A DNA stretch of 45,355 nucleotides from Nocardioides sp. GTDB taxonomy: Bacteria > Actinomycetota > Actinomycetes > Propionibacteriales > Nocardioidaceae. Each line of letters starts with the position of its first letter. Within the stretch, counting starts at the first letter, position 1. Below are positions 32,973 through 41,672 of this stretch, one piece after another. The position numbers and the translations under genes are program-made. Location: the NCBI GenBank assembly GCA_017354415.1, contig JAFMQY010000006.1, positions 1 to 45,355 on the forward strand. Direction: 5' to 3'. The notes below the pieces were generated by a model, which did not search any database, was not told the origin of the DNA, and saw only the letters and a program-made list of their open reading frames with translations.

Positions 32973-33730
32973 GCTTCGTCCTTGTCGGTGAGGTCGAGGT
33001 AGAGCCGTTCGAGCGATGCGCTGTCTGTCATGTCCCGCATCGACACGGTGGCGACGAGCCGACCGCGGTCGATGATCAGTGCCTGGTCGACCGTCTGAGC
33101 GACTTCGGCGAGCAGGTGACTGGAGATGAAGACGGTGCCTCCACTGGTCACGTATTGGCGAAGGAAGCCCCGGAGCCAGTGCACGCCGGCCGCGTCGAGG
33201 CCGTTGGCAGGTTCGTCGAGCACCAGGAGTTCTGGGTCGCCGAGCAGCGCGGCGGCCAGGCCGAGGCGCTGTTGCATGCCCAGTGAGTAGGTGCCCGCGG
33301 GACGGTGGGCCGCATCGCCCAGCTCGACCAGCTCCAACAGTTCATCGACGCGGGCGACTTCGACCCCGGCGGCGAGCGCGAGCACGCGCAGGTGGTTTCG
33401 TCCGCTCCGGCCGGGGTCGACGTCGCTGGACTCCAGCAGAGCACCGACGTGTCGGGTCGGGTTCGCAAGCTCGCGGTATGGACGCCCGAAGAGCAGTGCC
33501 TCACCCGAGGTCGGGCTCGCGAGCCCGAGCAACAACCGAAACGTGGTGGTCTTGCCGGCGCCATTGGGGCCGAGGAATCCGGTGATCGAGCCGGCCGTCA
33601 GCTCGACGTCCAGTCCGTCAACGGCCAGGGCTGTGCCGAAGCGCTTGGTGAGATGGTGCAGCGCCACGACGGGCACCGTCCCGCGATCGGAACGGCGTGT
33701 GTCACGGGGCGAGGTCGGGGTCGGTTCCAC
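32969..33730 (-). CDS. ABC-2 type exporter, ATP-binding subunit
   Basis: The start used is GTG 33730, behind GGGAGG; ATG 33766 is an alternative without a good site. The product is about 253 residues. Walker A is GPNGAGKTT, the Q-loop region is near RHVGALLESSDVDPG, the signature is YSLGMQQRLGLAAAL, Walker B is LLVLDEPANGLD, and the H-switch is ISSHLLAEV. The family is the CcmA/DRA-type ATPases of ABC-2 exporters. Cargo is unknown; transporters like this commonly export antibiotics or lipids. The gene is head to head with the kinase at 33844. Confidence 0.93.
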   Translation of the reverse strand: MEPTPTSPRDTRRSDRGTVPVVALHHLTKRFGTALAVDGLDVELTAGSITGFLGPNGAGKTTTFRLLLGLASPTSGEALLFGRPYRELANPTRHVGALLESSDVDPGRSGRNHLRVLALAAGVEVARVDELLELVELGDAAHRPAGTYSLGMQQRLGLAAALLGDPELLVLDEPANGLDAAGVHWLRGFLRQYVTSGGTVFISSHLLAEVAQTVDQALIIDRGRLVATVSMRDMTDSASLERLYLDLTDKDEA

Positions 33731-33843
33731 CCGACCACCCTCCCGCGGTGTGTGGTCCGGAAGCATCGTCCACGGGGGGTGTTCGGTTTACTCCCGCTGG
33801 GGTAGGTCAGACGCCGTCGACAGGGCTAGCAGTCGCCACTGCC

Positions 33844-34989
33844 ATGCAGGAGCGCCACCTGATCCTCATCGACGCCGCCGTGCCGGCACTTGTCGGTGCC
33901 GTCATCGTGGTCGGTGAGACGTTGCACGGGGGAGGCAGTGCGCGTCCGGTGCCGATCGCCCTCGGGATCGCTGCGGCCGCTGTGCTCGCGGCACGGCGAC
34001 GCTGGCCGGTGTGGACGCTTCTCGGGTCCGGTGCTGTGGTTGCTGTGCTCTTCCACGTGGACCAGGCCGCAGCCTCCGTCGCCGTGGTGGCACCTGCCGT
34101 GGCGTTGTACTCGCTCGCCATACGTCGTGGACGGCTGCAGCAGGCGGCCGCGGGAATCCTCGCGGTGGCGGCAGTGATCGCTGCCGACCTCATACATGCG
34201 GGTCGGCCGACGGTCGGACAGACGCTCGCACACGTCCTGCTCATCGCCCTCCCGTTGCTGGCTGCCGAGGTCATGCGCACCCATCGGGCCAATGTTCGAC
34301 TGCTCGTCGAACGACTTCAGTTGACCGAGGTGGCTCGTGAGCAGGAGGCGGAGCGGCGTGCTGAGCAGGAGCGTCTCCGGATTGCCCGTGAACTGCACGA
34401 CGTCGTCGCCCACACGTTGACCGAGATCAACGTGACCGCCGCGGCCGCAGCCGAGACAACCGGCCCGGGCACCGTGCATGCGGCCCTGGAACGAATCGAA
34501 ACGGCCAGCCACAACGCGATCGGCGAGCTGCGCGGCATCCTCGGCGTGCTCCGTAGCTCGGACCCAGGTGAGCCGCCGCGCGCACCGACACCTGGAATCG
34601 CCGACATCGCGGGCATGGTTGATCGTGCTCGGGATGGGGGACTCGAGATAGACCTCGAAGTACACGGCTCACCACCGCCCCGGATATCTGATGCGAGTTC
34701 GCTCGCGGCGTACCGCATCGTCCAGGAGTCCCTGACCAACCTACGGCGTCACGCTCGCGGCGCCGGTGCCGCGATCACGCTGTGGTTCGACGCCGCTCAC
34801 CTGACGATCACCATCGAGAACGGCCCTGCGCTGCGCGCTGAAGGGGCGCCCGACCGTTCCGAGGGGATCGGCGTCGGGATAGAGGGGATGCGGGAACGGG
34901 CGAGCGTGGTGGGCGGCCGGCTCGACGCCGGCCCACTCGCCGACGGCTTCCGTGTCCGCGCCGATCTGCCGTACGAGCCGGCGCGATGA
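33844..34989 (+). CDS. HisKA_3 sensor histidine kinase (system 3)
   Basis: The protein has 381 residues from ATG 33844. Five membrane helices fill residues 5-145. A coiled stretch (REQEAERRAEQERLRIAREL) leads to ARELHDVVAHTL with His185. The ATPase domain follows with VQESLTNLRRHARG and a GVGIEGMRERA G-box. The stop overlaps the regulator start (ATGA, 34986-34989). The ABC exporter is divergent, so the kinase likely senses its cargo or envelope stress and the regulator controls the exporter. Confidence 0.93.
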   Translation: MQERHLILIDAAVPALVGAVIVVGETLHGGGSARPVPIALGIAAAAVLAARRRWPVWTLLGSGAVVAVLFHVDQAAASVAVVAPAVALYSLAIRRGRLQQAAAGILAVAAVIAADLIHAGRPTVGQTLAHVLLIALPLLAAEVMRTHRANVRLLVERLQLTEVAREQEAERRAEQERLRIARELHDVVAHTLTEINVTAAAAAETTGPGTVHAALERIETASHNAIGELRGILGVLRSSDPGEPPRAPTPGIADIAGMVDRARDGGLEIDLEVHGSPPPRISDASSLAAYRIVQESLTNLRRHARGAGAAITLWFDAAHLTITIENGPALRAEGAPDRSEGIGVGIEGMRERASVVGGRLDAGPLADGFRVRADLPYEPAR

Positions 34990-35654
34990 TCAGGGTGCTC
35001 GTTGCCGACGATCAGGCCGCCGTGCGCGACGGCTTCGCCGCGATGGTCGATGCACAGCCCGAGATGACCGTTGTGGGTCGCGCCGAGAACGGTCGCATGG
35101 CGGTGGACCTGGCCCGCACCGTCGCTCCCGATGTGGTCTTGATGGACATCCGCATGCCGCGGCTCGACGGCCTCGAGGCGACACGCATCATCTGCAACGA
35201 CCCCACGTTGCAGCGCACCCGCGTCCTCGTCCTGACGACGTTCGACCTCGACGACTACGTATACGGGGCGCTACGCGCCGGGGCGTCAGGCTTCGTGCTG
35301 AAGGACACCCCGCGCGCGGAGTTGTTGCGCGCGATCCAGGTGGTCGCCGAAGGGGATGCGCTCCTGGCACCTGGCGTCACGCGGCGCCTGATCGCTGAGT
35401 TCGCCGCGCGCAGGGACCCGCACGAGCCCGCAGCCGAGATCGCCGATCTCACCGACCGCGAACGAGACGTCCTCCTTCTGGTTGCGCGTGGACTGAGCAA
35501 TGCCGAGATCGCCGGGCGGCTGGTGATCAGCCCGCTCACCGCGAAGAGCCACGTGCGCAACATCCTGCGCAAACTCGACTGCCACGACCGTGCCGCACTC
35601 GTCGCCATCGCCTATGAAAGTGGTCTCGTCACCCCCGGCGACACCCCAGCATGA
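34986..35654 (+). CDS. NarL/FixJ-type response regulator (system 3)
   Basis: The protein has 222 residues. The receiver domain MIRVLVADDQAAVRDG has D8/D9, D54 in LMDIRMP and Lys in VLKDTPR. The C-terminal helix-turn-helix is LTDRERDVLLLVARGLSNAE and TAKSHVRNILRKLDCHDR. It is coupled by overlap to the kinase. The ABC exporter behind the kinase is the probable target. Confidence 0.95.
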   Translation: MIRVLVADDQAAVRDGFAAMVDAQPEMTVVGRAENGRMAVDLARTVAPDVVLMDIRMPRLDGLEATRIICNDPTLQRTRVLVLTTFDLDDYVYGALRAGASGFVLKDTPRAELLRAIQVVAEGDALLAPGVTRRLIAEFAARRDPHEPAAEIADLTDRERDVLLLVARGLSNAEIAGRLVISPLTAKSHVRNILRKLDCHDRAALVAIAYESGLVTPGDTPA

Positions 35655-35945
35655 AGGCAAGCTGATAGCCGTACCGGAAGGAAACGGAACGCGGCGGAGT
35701 GTCCCGGTACCAGGCAGAGCCGTTCGTGGAGCGACCACCGACGCCGGCGACTGCTCGAGGCTCACGGCAGCCGCGTTCGAGCGCCAGGCCGGGTTCGCGG
35801 AACCACTTTCTGGGCATGCGGGTCGGCAGGTTGCCCGATGCTGGCGGGGGCTTCCCCGACCGCGCGTATCAGGTACGGACGCTGCGCACGCCTGCTTGCC
35901 ACGAGGGCGGAATGGGATGCGACCCGCTTGGGTGAAGGGGCAGCG

Positions 35946-37153
35946 ATGGCGGCGGTTGAGGGTTTCGACCCGGAGAAGAGCGGTCAGCAGCCACTGGACA
36001 GCGGAGGCAACCCGGTTCCGGTCGGAGTGTGGGGCGTACGACCACCGTCGCGGGCGTCTTCGGCTCCAGTGGTCTGTTGCCGCTGGGTGGCACGGAACCC
36101 GTCAAGGACCCCGCGGGAGTAGAAGGTCATGGTCTGCAGGTTCCAGGTGTGCTCGGTCGGAGCATCGAGGACACCGAGATCACGGGCGAGAGCGTGCAGT
36201 CGCTGGGTGTTCTAGGTCGCAGCGAGGCCGGCTCCGGCGTGCTCGGGTCAGCTTCGCGGCCCCTGGTGGCGGAGTTGCCGGCGTGTTCGGTAGCAGCGTC
36301 ACCGGCAACGGGATCGAGGGGTTCAGCAGCCGGGCGGCGGGAGTGCTCGGCGACAGTGGCCCGACGGGTTCGCCGGCCACTTCCTCGGCCGGGTCAGGAT
36401 CACCGGGACCCTTTCGAAGGGCGGCGGCGGCTTCGAGATCGACCATCCGCTGGATCCCGAGAACAAGTACCTGAGCCACTCGTTCGTCGAGTCACCCGAG
36501 ATGCTCAACGTCTACAACGGAGTGGTCACCACGGATGACACCGGCGAGGCGACCGTGACCCTCCCCGACTACTTCGAGGTGCTGAACGGCGAGTACCGCT
36601 ACCAGCCGACCGTGGTGGGCGAGTTCGCCCAAGCCATCGTCGCGCGGGAGGTGCACCAGAACCGGTCCACCGTGGCCACCGACAAACCGCGGATCACGGT
36701 CTCCTGGCAGGTGACCGGAACCCGACAGAATCCCTGGGCAGTCCCGAATCGAATCCAGGTCGAGACCGACAAGACAGACGATGAGCGCGGCCTGTATCTG
36801 CACCCGAGGCCAGGAACGAGCCGCACACCGCTCGGTTGCGCCAGCCGGCGACTCACCGCACTCGACGGACCCACGTCGTGGACGGCGACCTCGCGCGAAT
36901 GCGCGCCCTGCTCTCCGCGGAGCAGGACGAGCGGGTGGAGCAGACCGTGCAGGCTGTCCGGCAAGGTGGGTACGTCGACCAGGATGCGCTGCGAGCCCTG
37001 ATCGGCGAGTGCTTGCGTGACGCGGACATCTCGCAGCGTGTGACCACTCGGGCCTACCTCGAGCGGAACTGGCACGACGTCGAAGAGAGCATGGGGAAGA
37101 TCAGCCGGAAGGGGCACCGGTCCGACGAGGCCGGTGCCAGCGACGGGGAGTAG
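35946..37153 (+). pseudogene. GVxG-repeat protein gene with several frameshifts
   Basis: A start at 35946 gives MAAVEGFDPEKSGQQPLDSG. The similarity then jumps frame near 36025 to GVFGSSG- and GVLGRS-type repeats, again near 36255 to APGGGVAGVFGSSVTGNGIE, and near 36365 to a well-preserved C-terminal domain: IDHPLDPENKYLSHSFVESP, TLPDYFEVLNGEYRYQPTVV and VSWQVTGTRQNPWAVPNRI. That domain occurs after GVxG repeats in proteins of cyanobacteria and myxobacteria as I remember them, with unknown function. The end (YLHPR then EQDERVEQTVQAVRQGGY) suggests a further shift. It is a pseudogene unless the shifts are sequencing errors. Confidence 0.7.
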
Positions 37154-37546
37154 ACCCCCGGCGCGTCGTACTGCCGCCACGTGCCGGGTCGTCCACCAGG
37201 CCAATAGCTCCCATCCACCCGCCCTACCGGGCCGGATCGGCCGCACGTCTCACCGGGCCCGGATGTGCGTCCACCGGCTCAGATGACGAACGGGCCCTGG
37301 GTCTGCGTTGCTTCAGGTCAGGACCTGTTTCCAGCGGCATGAACCGCGCTCGCACGTGTGTCACGGCCACGGGCAGCTTCGTCTGAGCTCCGGCGGTTAC
37401 CCAAGGACGTCCTCGCGGGGTCTGTGGATAATGGCTTCGGGCCCGTCGTCGGGGCCGAGCACGGGTACGGTCGACGTGTTGATGCGGGCGGAACGGGGTC
37501 TGGCCTTCGGACGGCGTGCCGCCGCGGGTGATGGGGTGCGGACACG
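37154..37546. other. Intergenic region without a recognisable gene
   Basis: No frame with a recognisable domain was seen. A small perfect inverted repeat (CAGGTC-AG-GACCTG) lies at 37314-37327; with only two bases between arms it is not a terminator hairpin and might be a regulator site for the operon at 37547. Confidence 0.4.
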
Positions 37547-38641
37547 ATGGACGCCTTGCTGCTGACAGGTTTCCCGGGATTCCTGGGCTCGGCCCTGCTG
37601 CCGAGGTTGCTGGCGCGGCGTCCCGACTCCACCGCCGTGTGCCTGGTGCAGCCTCAGCACCTCGCGACCGCGCGGGAGCGAATCGACGAACTCGAGCGGG
37701 AGCATCCGCACGTCAAGAGCCGGGTCGAGCTGGTGACCGGCGACATCACCGCTCCCGACCTCGGCCTCGATGCCGCTGCCCGCGCCACTGTCGAGGACGT
37801 CACCGAGGTATGGCACCTCGCCGCCGTCTACGACCTCGCCGTCCCACCCGCGACCGCTCGTCGGGTCAATGTGGACGGGACTGCCCACGTCCTCGACCTC
37901 TGCGGAGCCCTCCCGCGACCGACACGGCTGCAGTATGTGAGCACCTGCTACGTCAGCGGCCGGTACGCCGGAGAGTTCGGCGAGGACGTCTTGGCCGAGG
38001 GCCAGCGGTTCCGCAACCACTACGAGTCGACCAAGTACGAGGCCGAGGAGCTGGTTCGCGCCGCCATGGCCGGTGGGCTGGCGGCCACGATCTACCGACC
38101 GGGGATCGTGGTCGGGGACTCGACGACGGGGGAGACGCTCAAGTTCGACGGTCCCTACTTCATCGTGGAGTACCTCAGGCGTCAGCCCGGCCCCGTTGCG
38201 ATCGTCCCGAAGGTGGGGGACGCCGACGTCGTCCGGGTGTGTCTGGTGCCTCGCGACTTCGTGGTCGACGCGATGGATGTGTTGTCGGTGCTCGACCTCT
38301 CGGTCGGTCGGACCTACGCGCTGACCGATCCCGACCCGCCGACCGCCCGTGAGGTCGTCGACGCGTTCTCCGCGCGCCTGGGCAAGCGGGTGGTGTGGGT
38401 GCCGTTGCCCCTCACGCCCACCCGCATGCTGATCGACCGGGTGCCTGGCATGGAGTGGCTGCTCGGCCTACCCGCCGAGGCCGTTGACTACTTCGCATCG
38501 CCGACGACGTACTCCACGAGCAACGCCACGACCGACCTCGAGGGCACGGGGGTGCACTGCCCGCCCTTCGACGAGTACGCCGACCGCCTCGTCGATTTCA
38601 TGCGCGAGAATGCCGACATCGGCTCGAAGGCGATGGTCTGA
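37547..38641 (+). CDS. Extended SDR / fatty-acyl reductase-like NAD(P) oxidoreductase
   Basis: The protein has 364 residues. TGFPGFLGS at residues 7-15 is the NADP-binding glycine motif of extended SDR and thioester-reductase-type proteins. The catalytic Tyr159 and Lys163 lie in YESTKYEAEE. VWHLAAVYDLAVP and RLQYVSTCYVSGRYAGEFGE are typical of the fatty-acyl-CoA reductase/male-sterility group. The C-terminal part (residues 280-364) includes FSARLGKRVVWVPLPLTPTR. It is followed after one base by an acyl-ACP-reductase-like gene, so both likely act on long-chain acyl or aldehyde compounds. Confidence 0.83.
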   Translation: MDALLLTGFPGFLGSALLPRLLARRPDSTAVCLVQPQHLATARERIDELEREHPHVKSRVELVTGDITAPDLGLDAAARATVEDVTEVWHLAAVYDLAVPPATARRVNVDGTAHVLDLCGALPRPTRLQYVSTCYVSGRYAGEFGEDVLAEGQRFRNHYESTKYEAEELVRAAMAGGLAATIYRPGIVVGDSTTGETLKFDGPYFIVEYLRRQPGPVAIVPKVGDADVVRVCLVPRDFVVDAMDVLSVLDLSVGRTYALTDPDPPTAREVVDAFSARLGKRVVWVPLPLTPTRMLIDRVPGMEWLLGLPAEAVDYFASPTTYSTSNATTDLEGTGVHCPPFDEYADRLVDFMRENADIGSKAMV

Positions 38642-38642
38642 C

Positions 38643-40748
38643 GTGCCTCAATCTCGAGAGTTCACCGTTGCCAACGTCAGCCTCACGGGGCCGGAGCGCG
38701 ACTACGACGAGATTGTCACCTTCCTGGACCACACGTTCCGGCTCGTGCGGGTCGGAACCTCCGGTGACGTGGACGCCGCCAGCGCGCTGGTGAGCTCCTG
38801 GGCCTCGCGGGCGAATGCCATCGCGGTGACCGGCGCACGCGAGGCCCGCGCCGTCGGCCTGTACGACGGTGAGCTCGACGCGATCGACTCGATCAGGCAG
38901 GCGACGACCGAGGTGCCCGTCACCGACGGACACGCACTGGGAGAAGTGCTGCAGGAGTGGGCCATCCGGCATCTGCAGGCGGAGAAGCCGGGCTACCTCT
39001 CCAACGCGCGAACCGTGGTGCTCGGGGGGCTCAACCACGCCCGGACGACGCGGCTGATCCGGCAGTTCACCGACAACATCGAGTTCGCCGACCCGCTGCT
39101 GCGCTTCGACCTGCCGGCCAAGGTCGCGGGCAACCCGGTACTCGGGATGGCGGTGGACGCGGCCCTGTGGCCGACAGCCCTGTTGCCCTCCATGGTGAAG
39201 TCGAGGATCCAGGCGCCCGGCGCCAAGGTCAGCACGGCGCTGGCCCGCAAGGCCTCCCGGGATGCCGACGTGGTGGTCGCGACGTACGACGAGCTCGTCG
39301 CCTTCGGCCTGGAGGATCTCGCGGGCAAGACCCTGATCAGCTCCGCCATCTCCGACGAGCGGCTGGCCGAGCTGGGTGACCGCGGCGTGGACCTGGTGCT
39401 GGACAGCGTCCCGCAGCCCTTCCCGGTCACGGTCACCGCGGCCGTTCTCGAGGCGATGATGCACGCGCTGGTCGGCGACGGTCAGCTCACCGACGACGAC
39501 TTGCTCGAGATGATCGTCGGCGCAGGCTTGGAGCCGAGGGTTCTCTACCCCAACGGGTGGCGGCGCAAGAGCAGATTCGCCTTCGTCATCCATCCACTGT
39601 CCCCGAGGTTCTTCTCCCAGGTCGAACCGCTGGGCACGATCACTCGAGTCTCGCCACAGGTCGTCAACGACGCCATCGAGAAGGCCGTGGCCTATGCGCC
39701 TCCCTTCATCTACAGCCACGTCACAGGAATCAAGTCCCCGACAGGGGCGGAGGCCGAGGGGTGGCTGATCACCGTCGGCGGCACGCCGAAGGAGCTGATG
39801 GCGCACAGTCCGGAGTTCACCTACGCCCGGCTGCTGCAGGCCGCCGACATGGCCCGCAAGCTCGGCGCCCAGGTGATGGGGCTCGGCGCCTTCACCAAGG
39901 TCGTGGGGGATGCGGGCGTCACCGTGGCGAAGCAGGCGTCGCTGCCGGTCACGACCGGCAACAGCTACAGCGCCTCGGGGGCGCTGTGGGCGGCACGCGA
40001 GGGTGTCCGGCAGCTCGGCATCGCCGAGGTCGACGACGGAGGGGTGCTCCGCGGAAAGGCGATGGTCGTCGGCGCCACCGGCGCCATCGGGTCGGTGTGC
40101 TCGCGGTTGCTGGCGTTCGCCTGCGACGAGCTCTGGCTGGTGTCGCCCGAGACCGCGAAGCTTCTGACACTCAAGCGCGAGATCGAGCGCGAGAAGCCAC
40201 GGGCCACCGTGTACGTCGCTACGACGCCCGACGAGCAGCTCGCCGACATGGACGTGATCGTCACAGCCACCTCGGGTGCGGGCAAACGGGTCCTCGACAT
40301 CATGGCCGTCAAGCCGGGATGCGTGATCACCGACGTGGCCCGGCCGCTCGATCTGTCGGCGGAGGATGTTGCGAAGCGTCCCGACGTTCTCGTCCTGGAG
40401 TCCGGGGAGATCGAACTGCCCGGTGACGTGCACGTGAGGAACATCGGACTTCCGCCCAACGTCGTCTACGCCTGCATGGCCGAGACCGTCGTCCTCGCTC
40501 TCGAGGGACGCTATGAAACGTTCACCGTGGGCCGCGACATCGAATGGCAGAAGGTCAAGGAGATCTACAAGCTCGGGCTCAAGCACGGCATGAAGCTCGC
40601 GGCCATCTCGGGGCACAACGGCGTCTTCACCCCTGACCAGATCGCGGAGATCAGGGACCTGGCACTCAAGGCCAGGGCAGCGGCCGAGGGAGGATCCGAC
40701 GACGATGCGGTTCCGATCCAACAGTCCGACGATGCCTCGTCGTCCTGA
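38643..40748 (+). CDS. Large acyl-ACP reductase-like dehydrogenase with an extra N-terminal domain
   Basis: The protein has 701 residues from GTG 38643, one base after the SDR stop. Residues about 310-690 resemble cyanobacterial acyl-ACP reductase (AAR): RFAFVIHPLSPRF, LGAFTKVVGDAGVTVAKQAS, VTTGNSYSASGALWAARE, the Rossmann motif VVGATGAIGSVCSRLLA (G477) and VVYACMAETVVLALEGRYE. Cys611 in that last block aligns, as I recall it, with the catalytic Cys of AAR. The first 300 residues have no clear match and contain possible second Rossmann elements (RTVVLGGLNHARTTRLI, DADVVVATYDELVAFG). AAR makes aldehydes from acyl-ACP/CoA; here the coupled SDR could use or supply the aldehyde. Known AAR proteins have about 340 residues, so the doubled size is notable. 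Confidence 0.75.
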   Translation: MPQSREFTVANVSLTGPERDYDEIVTFLDHTFRLVRVGTSGDVDAASALVSSWASRANAIAVTGAREARAVGLYDGELDAIDSIRQATTEVPVTDGHALGEVLQEWAIRHLQAEKPGYLSNARTVVLGGLNHARTTRLIRQFTDNIEFADPLLRFDLPAKVAGNPVLGMAVDAALWPTALLPSMVKSRIQAPGAKVSTALARKASRDADVVVATYDELVAFGLEDLAGKTLISSAISDERLAELGDRGVDLVLDSVPQPFPVTVTAAVLEAMMHALVGDGQLTDDDLLEMIVGAGLEPRVLYPNGWRRKSRFAFVIHPLSPRFFSQVEPLGTITRVSPQVVNDAIEKAVAYAPPFIYSHVTGIKSPTGAEAEGWLITVGGTPKELMAHSPEFTYARLLQAADMARKLGAQVMGLGAFTKVVGDAGVTVAKQASLPVTTGNSYSASGALWAAREGVRQLGIAEVDDGGVLRGKAMVVGATGAIGSVCSRLLAFACDELWLVSPETAKLLTLKREIEREKPRATVYVATTPDEQLADMDVIVTATSGAGKRVLDIMAVKPGCVITDVARPLDLSAEDVAKRPDVLVLESGEIELPGDVHVRNIGLPPNVVYACMAETVVLALEGRYETFTVGRDIEWQKVKEIYKLGLKHGMKLAAISGHNGVFTPDQIAEIRDLALKARAAAEGGSDDDAVPIQQSDDASSS

Positions 40749-40923
40749 TCTGAGGGAGCGAAGGATCAGAGCCTGTTCGTGACGTGAACCGGCCGACTCG
40801 CTGACCCCGCTCCCGGTTCCGACCCGACGGCCTGACGTTGGGGCCGGCGGTATCGAGGCGGGGATCATGTGATGGTGGAGACCGGAGGAGCGTGTGCATC
40901 GCCGTTGCCCACAATGTCGCGGA

Positions 40924-41415
40924 ATGGAGACACCCTTGCCTGAGTCAGCCCCCTACATCGACTTCGCCAACCTGCCTACCCCCGAGGAGGGCGTCCTTGC
41001 GACGTTGTTCATCACCGTCCGCGAGGTTGCGCGCTCCCGGGACTTCTACTCGCGCGTACTCGGCGGCGCCGTCGTTCTGGAAGAGAACCCGTGCATCGTC
41101 AAGCTCTCCAACTCATGGATCATCATGAACCCAGGCGGGCCACCCACCCCTGACAAGCCGGGCATCTCCGTGGTCAACTACCAGCCCGGCGACACCACCT
41201 CTATCTTCTTGAACCTTCGCGTGGCCGACATCCAAGCCTGCTACGAGGACTGGAAGGCCAAGGGGGCCGAGTTCGTGACGCCGCCCATCGACCGCGAAGC
41301 GGAGATCCGCTGCTACATGCGGGATCCGGATGGGTACCTCATCGAGGTCGGCCAGGCCACCGGTCTCCTGCAAGGCAAGCTCGCCGAGAAGCGCCCGGAG
41401 GATCTCCGAGGCTGA
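40924..41415 (+). CDS. VOC (glyoxalase/dioxygenase-fold) family protein
   Basis: The protein has 163 residues from ATG 40924; a GTG at 40894 would add ten residues. The vicinal-oxygen-chelate fold shows in LFITVREVARSRDFYSRVLG, the CYMRDPDGYLIEVGQ end strand and the middle LRVADIQACYEDWKAKGAEF. Glu of LIEVGQ is a usual metal ligand. Such proteins include glyoxalase, fosfomycin-resistance and bleomycin-binding proteins as well as unassigned ones. Standing alone, its substrate cannot be guessed. Confidence 0.85.
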   Translation: METPLPESAPYIDFANLPTPEEGVLATLFITVREVARSRDFYSRVLGGAVVLEENPCIVKLSNSWIIMNPGGPPTPDKPGISVVNYQPGDTTSIFLNLRVADIQACYEDWKAKGAEFVTPPIDREAEIRCYMRDPDGYLIEVGQATGLLQGKLAEKRPEDLRG

Positions 41416-41672
41416 ACCCGCTCCCGAGCCGGTGCGACCGTCTTCTCCGGGCCGGGTGGCTCCTGGAAGAGGTGGCCATCGTCTCGCCCATCGCTGCCAC
41501 AAGGCGGGCGAAGGGGCACGGCCTGCGGGTCGACGCGCACCACGACGCCGTCCGCCGCCAGGCGCGGCCCACCCAACGTGATCGCGCGCGGTCGGGTCGT
41601 CGCGAGCACGCCACCGGCGCCGACCACTCTGCACTGGCCGGATGAAGAAGCGAGAGAGATCACGTTTCACCG

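Noticed and set aside
40741..40772. CTGATC ... GATCAG inverted repeat after the AAR-like gene
   Set aside because: The six-base arms with a loop of 13 bases and no T tract give little support for a terminator.
38598..40868. A 756-residue minus-strand frame opposite the AAR-like gene
   Set aside because: It is a shadow of the real plus-strand gene: composition is rich in Arg/His/Gly/Asp without domains, while the plus strand has clear motifs and good codon use.
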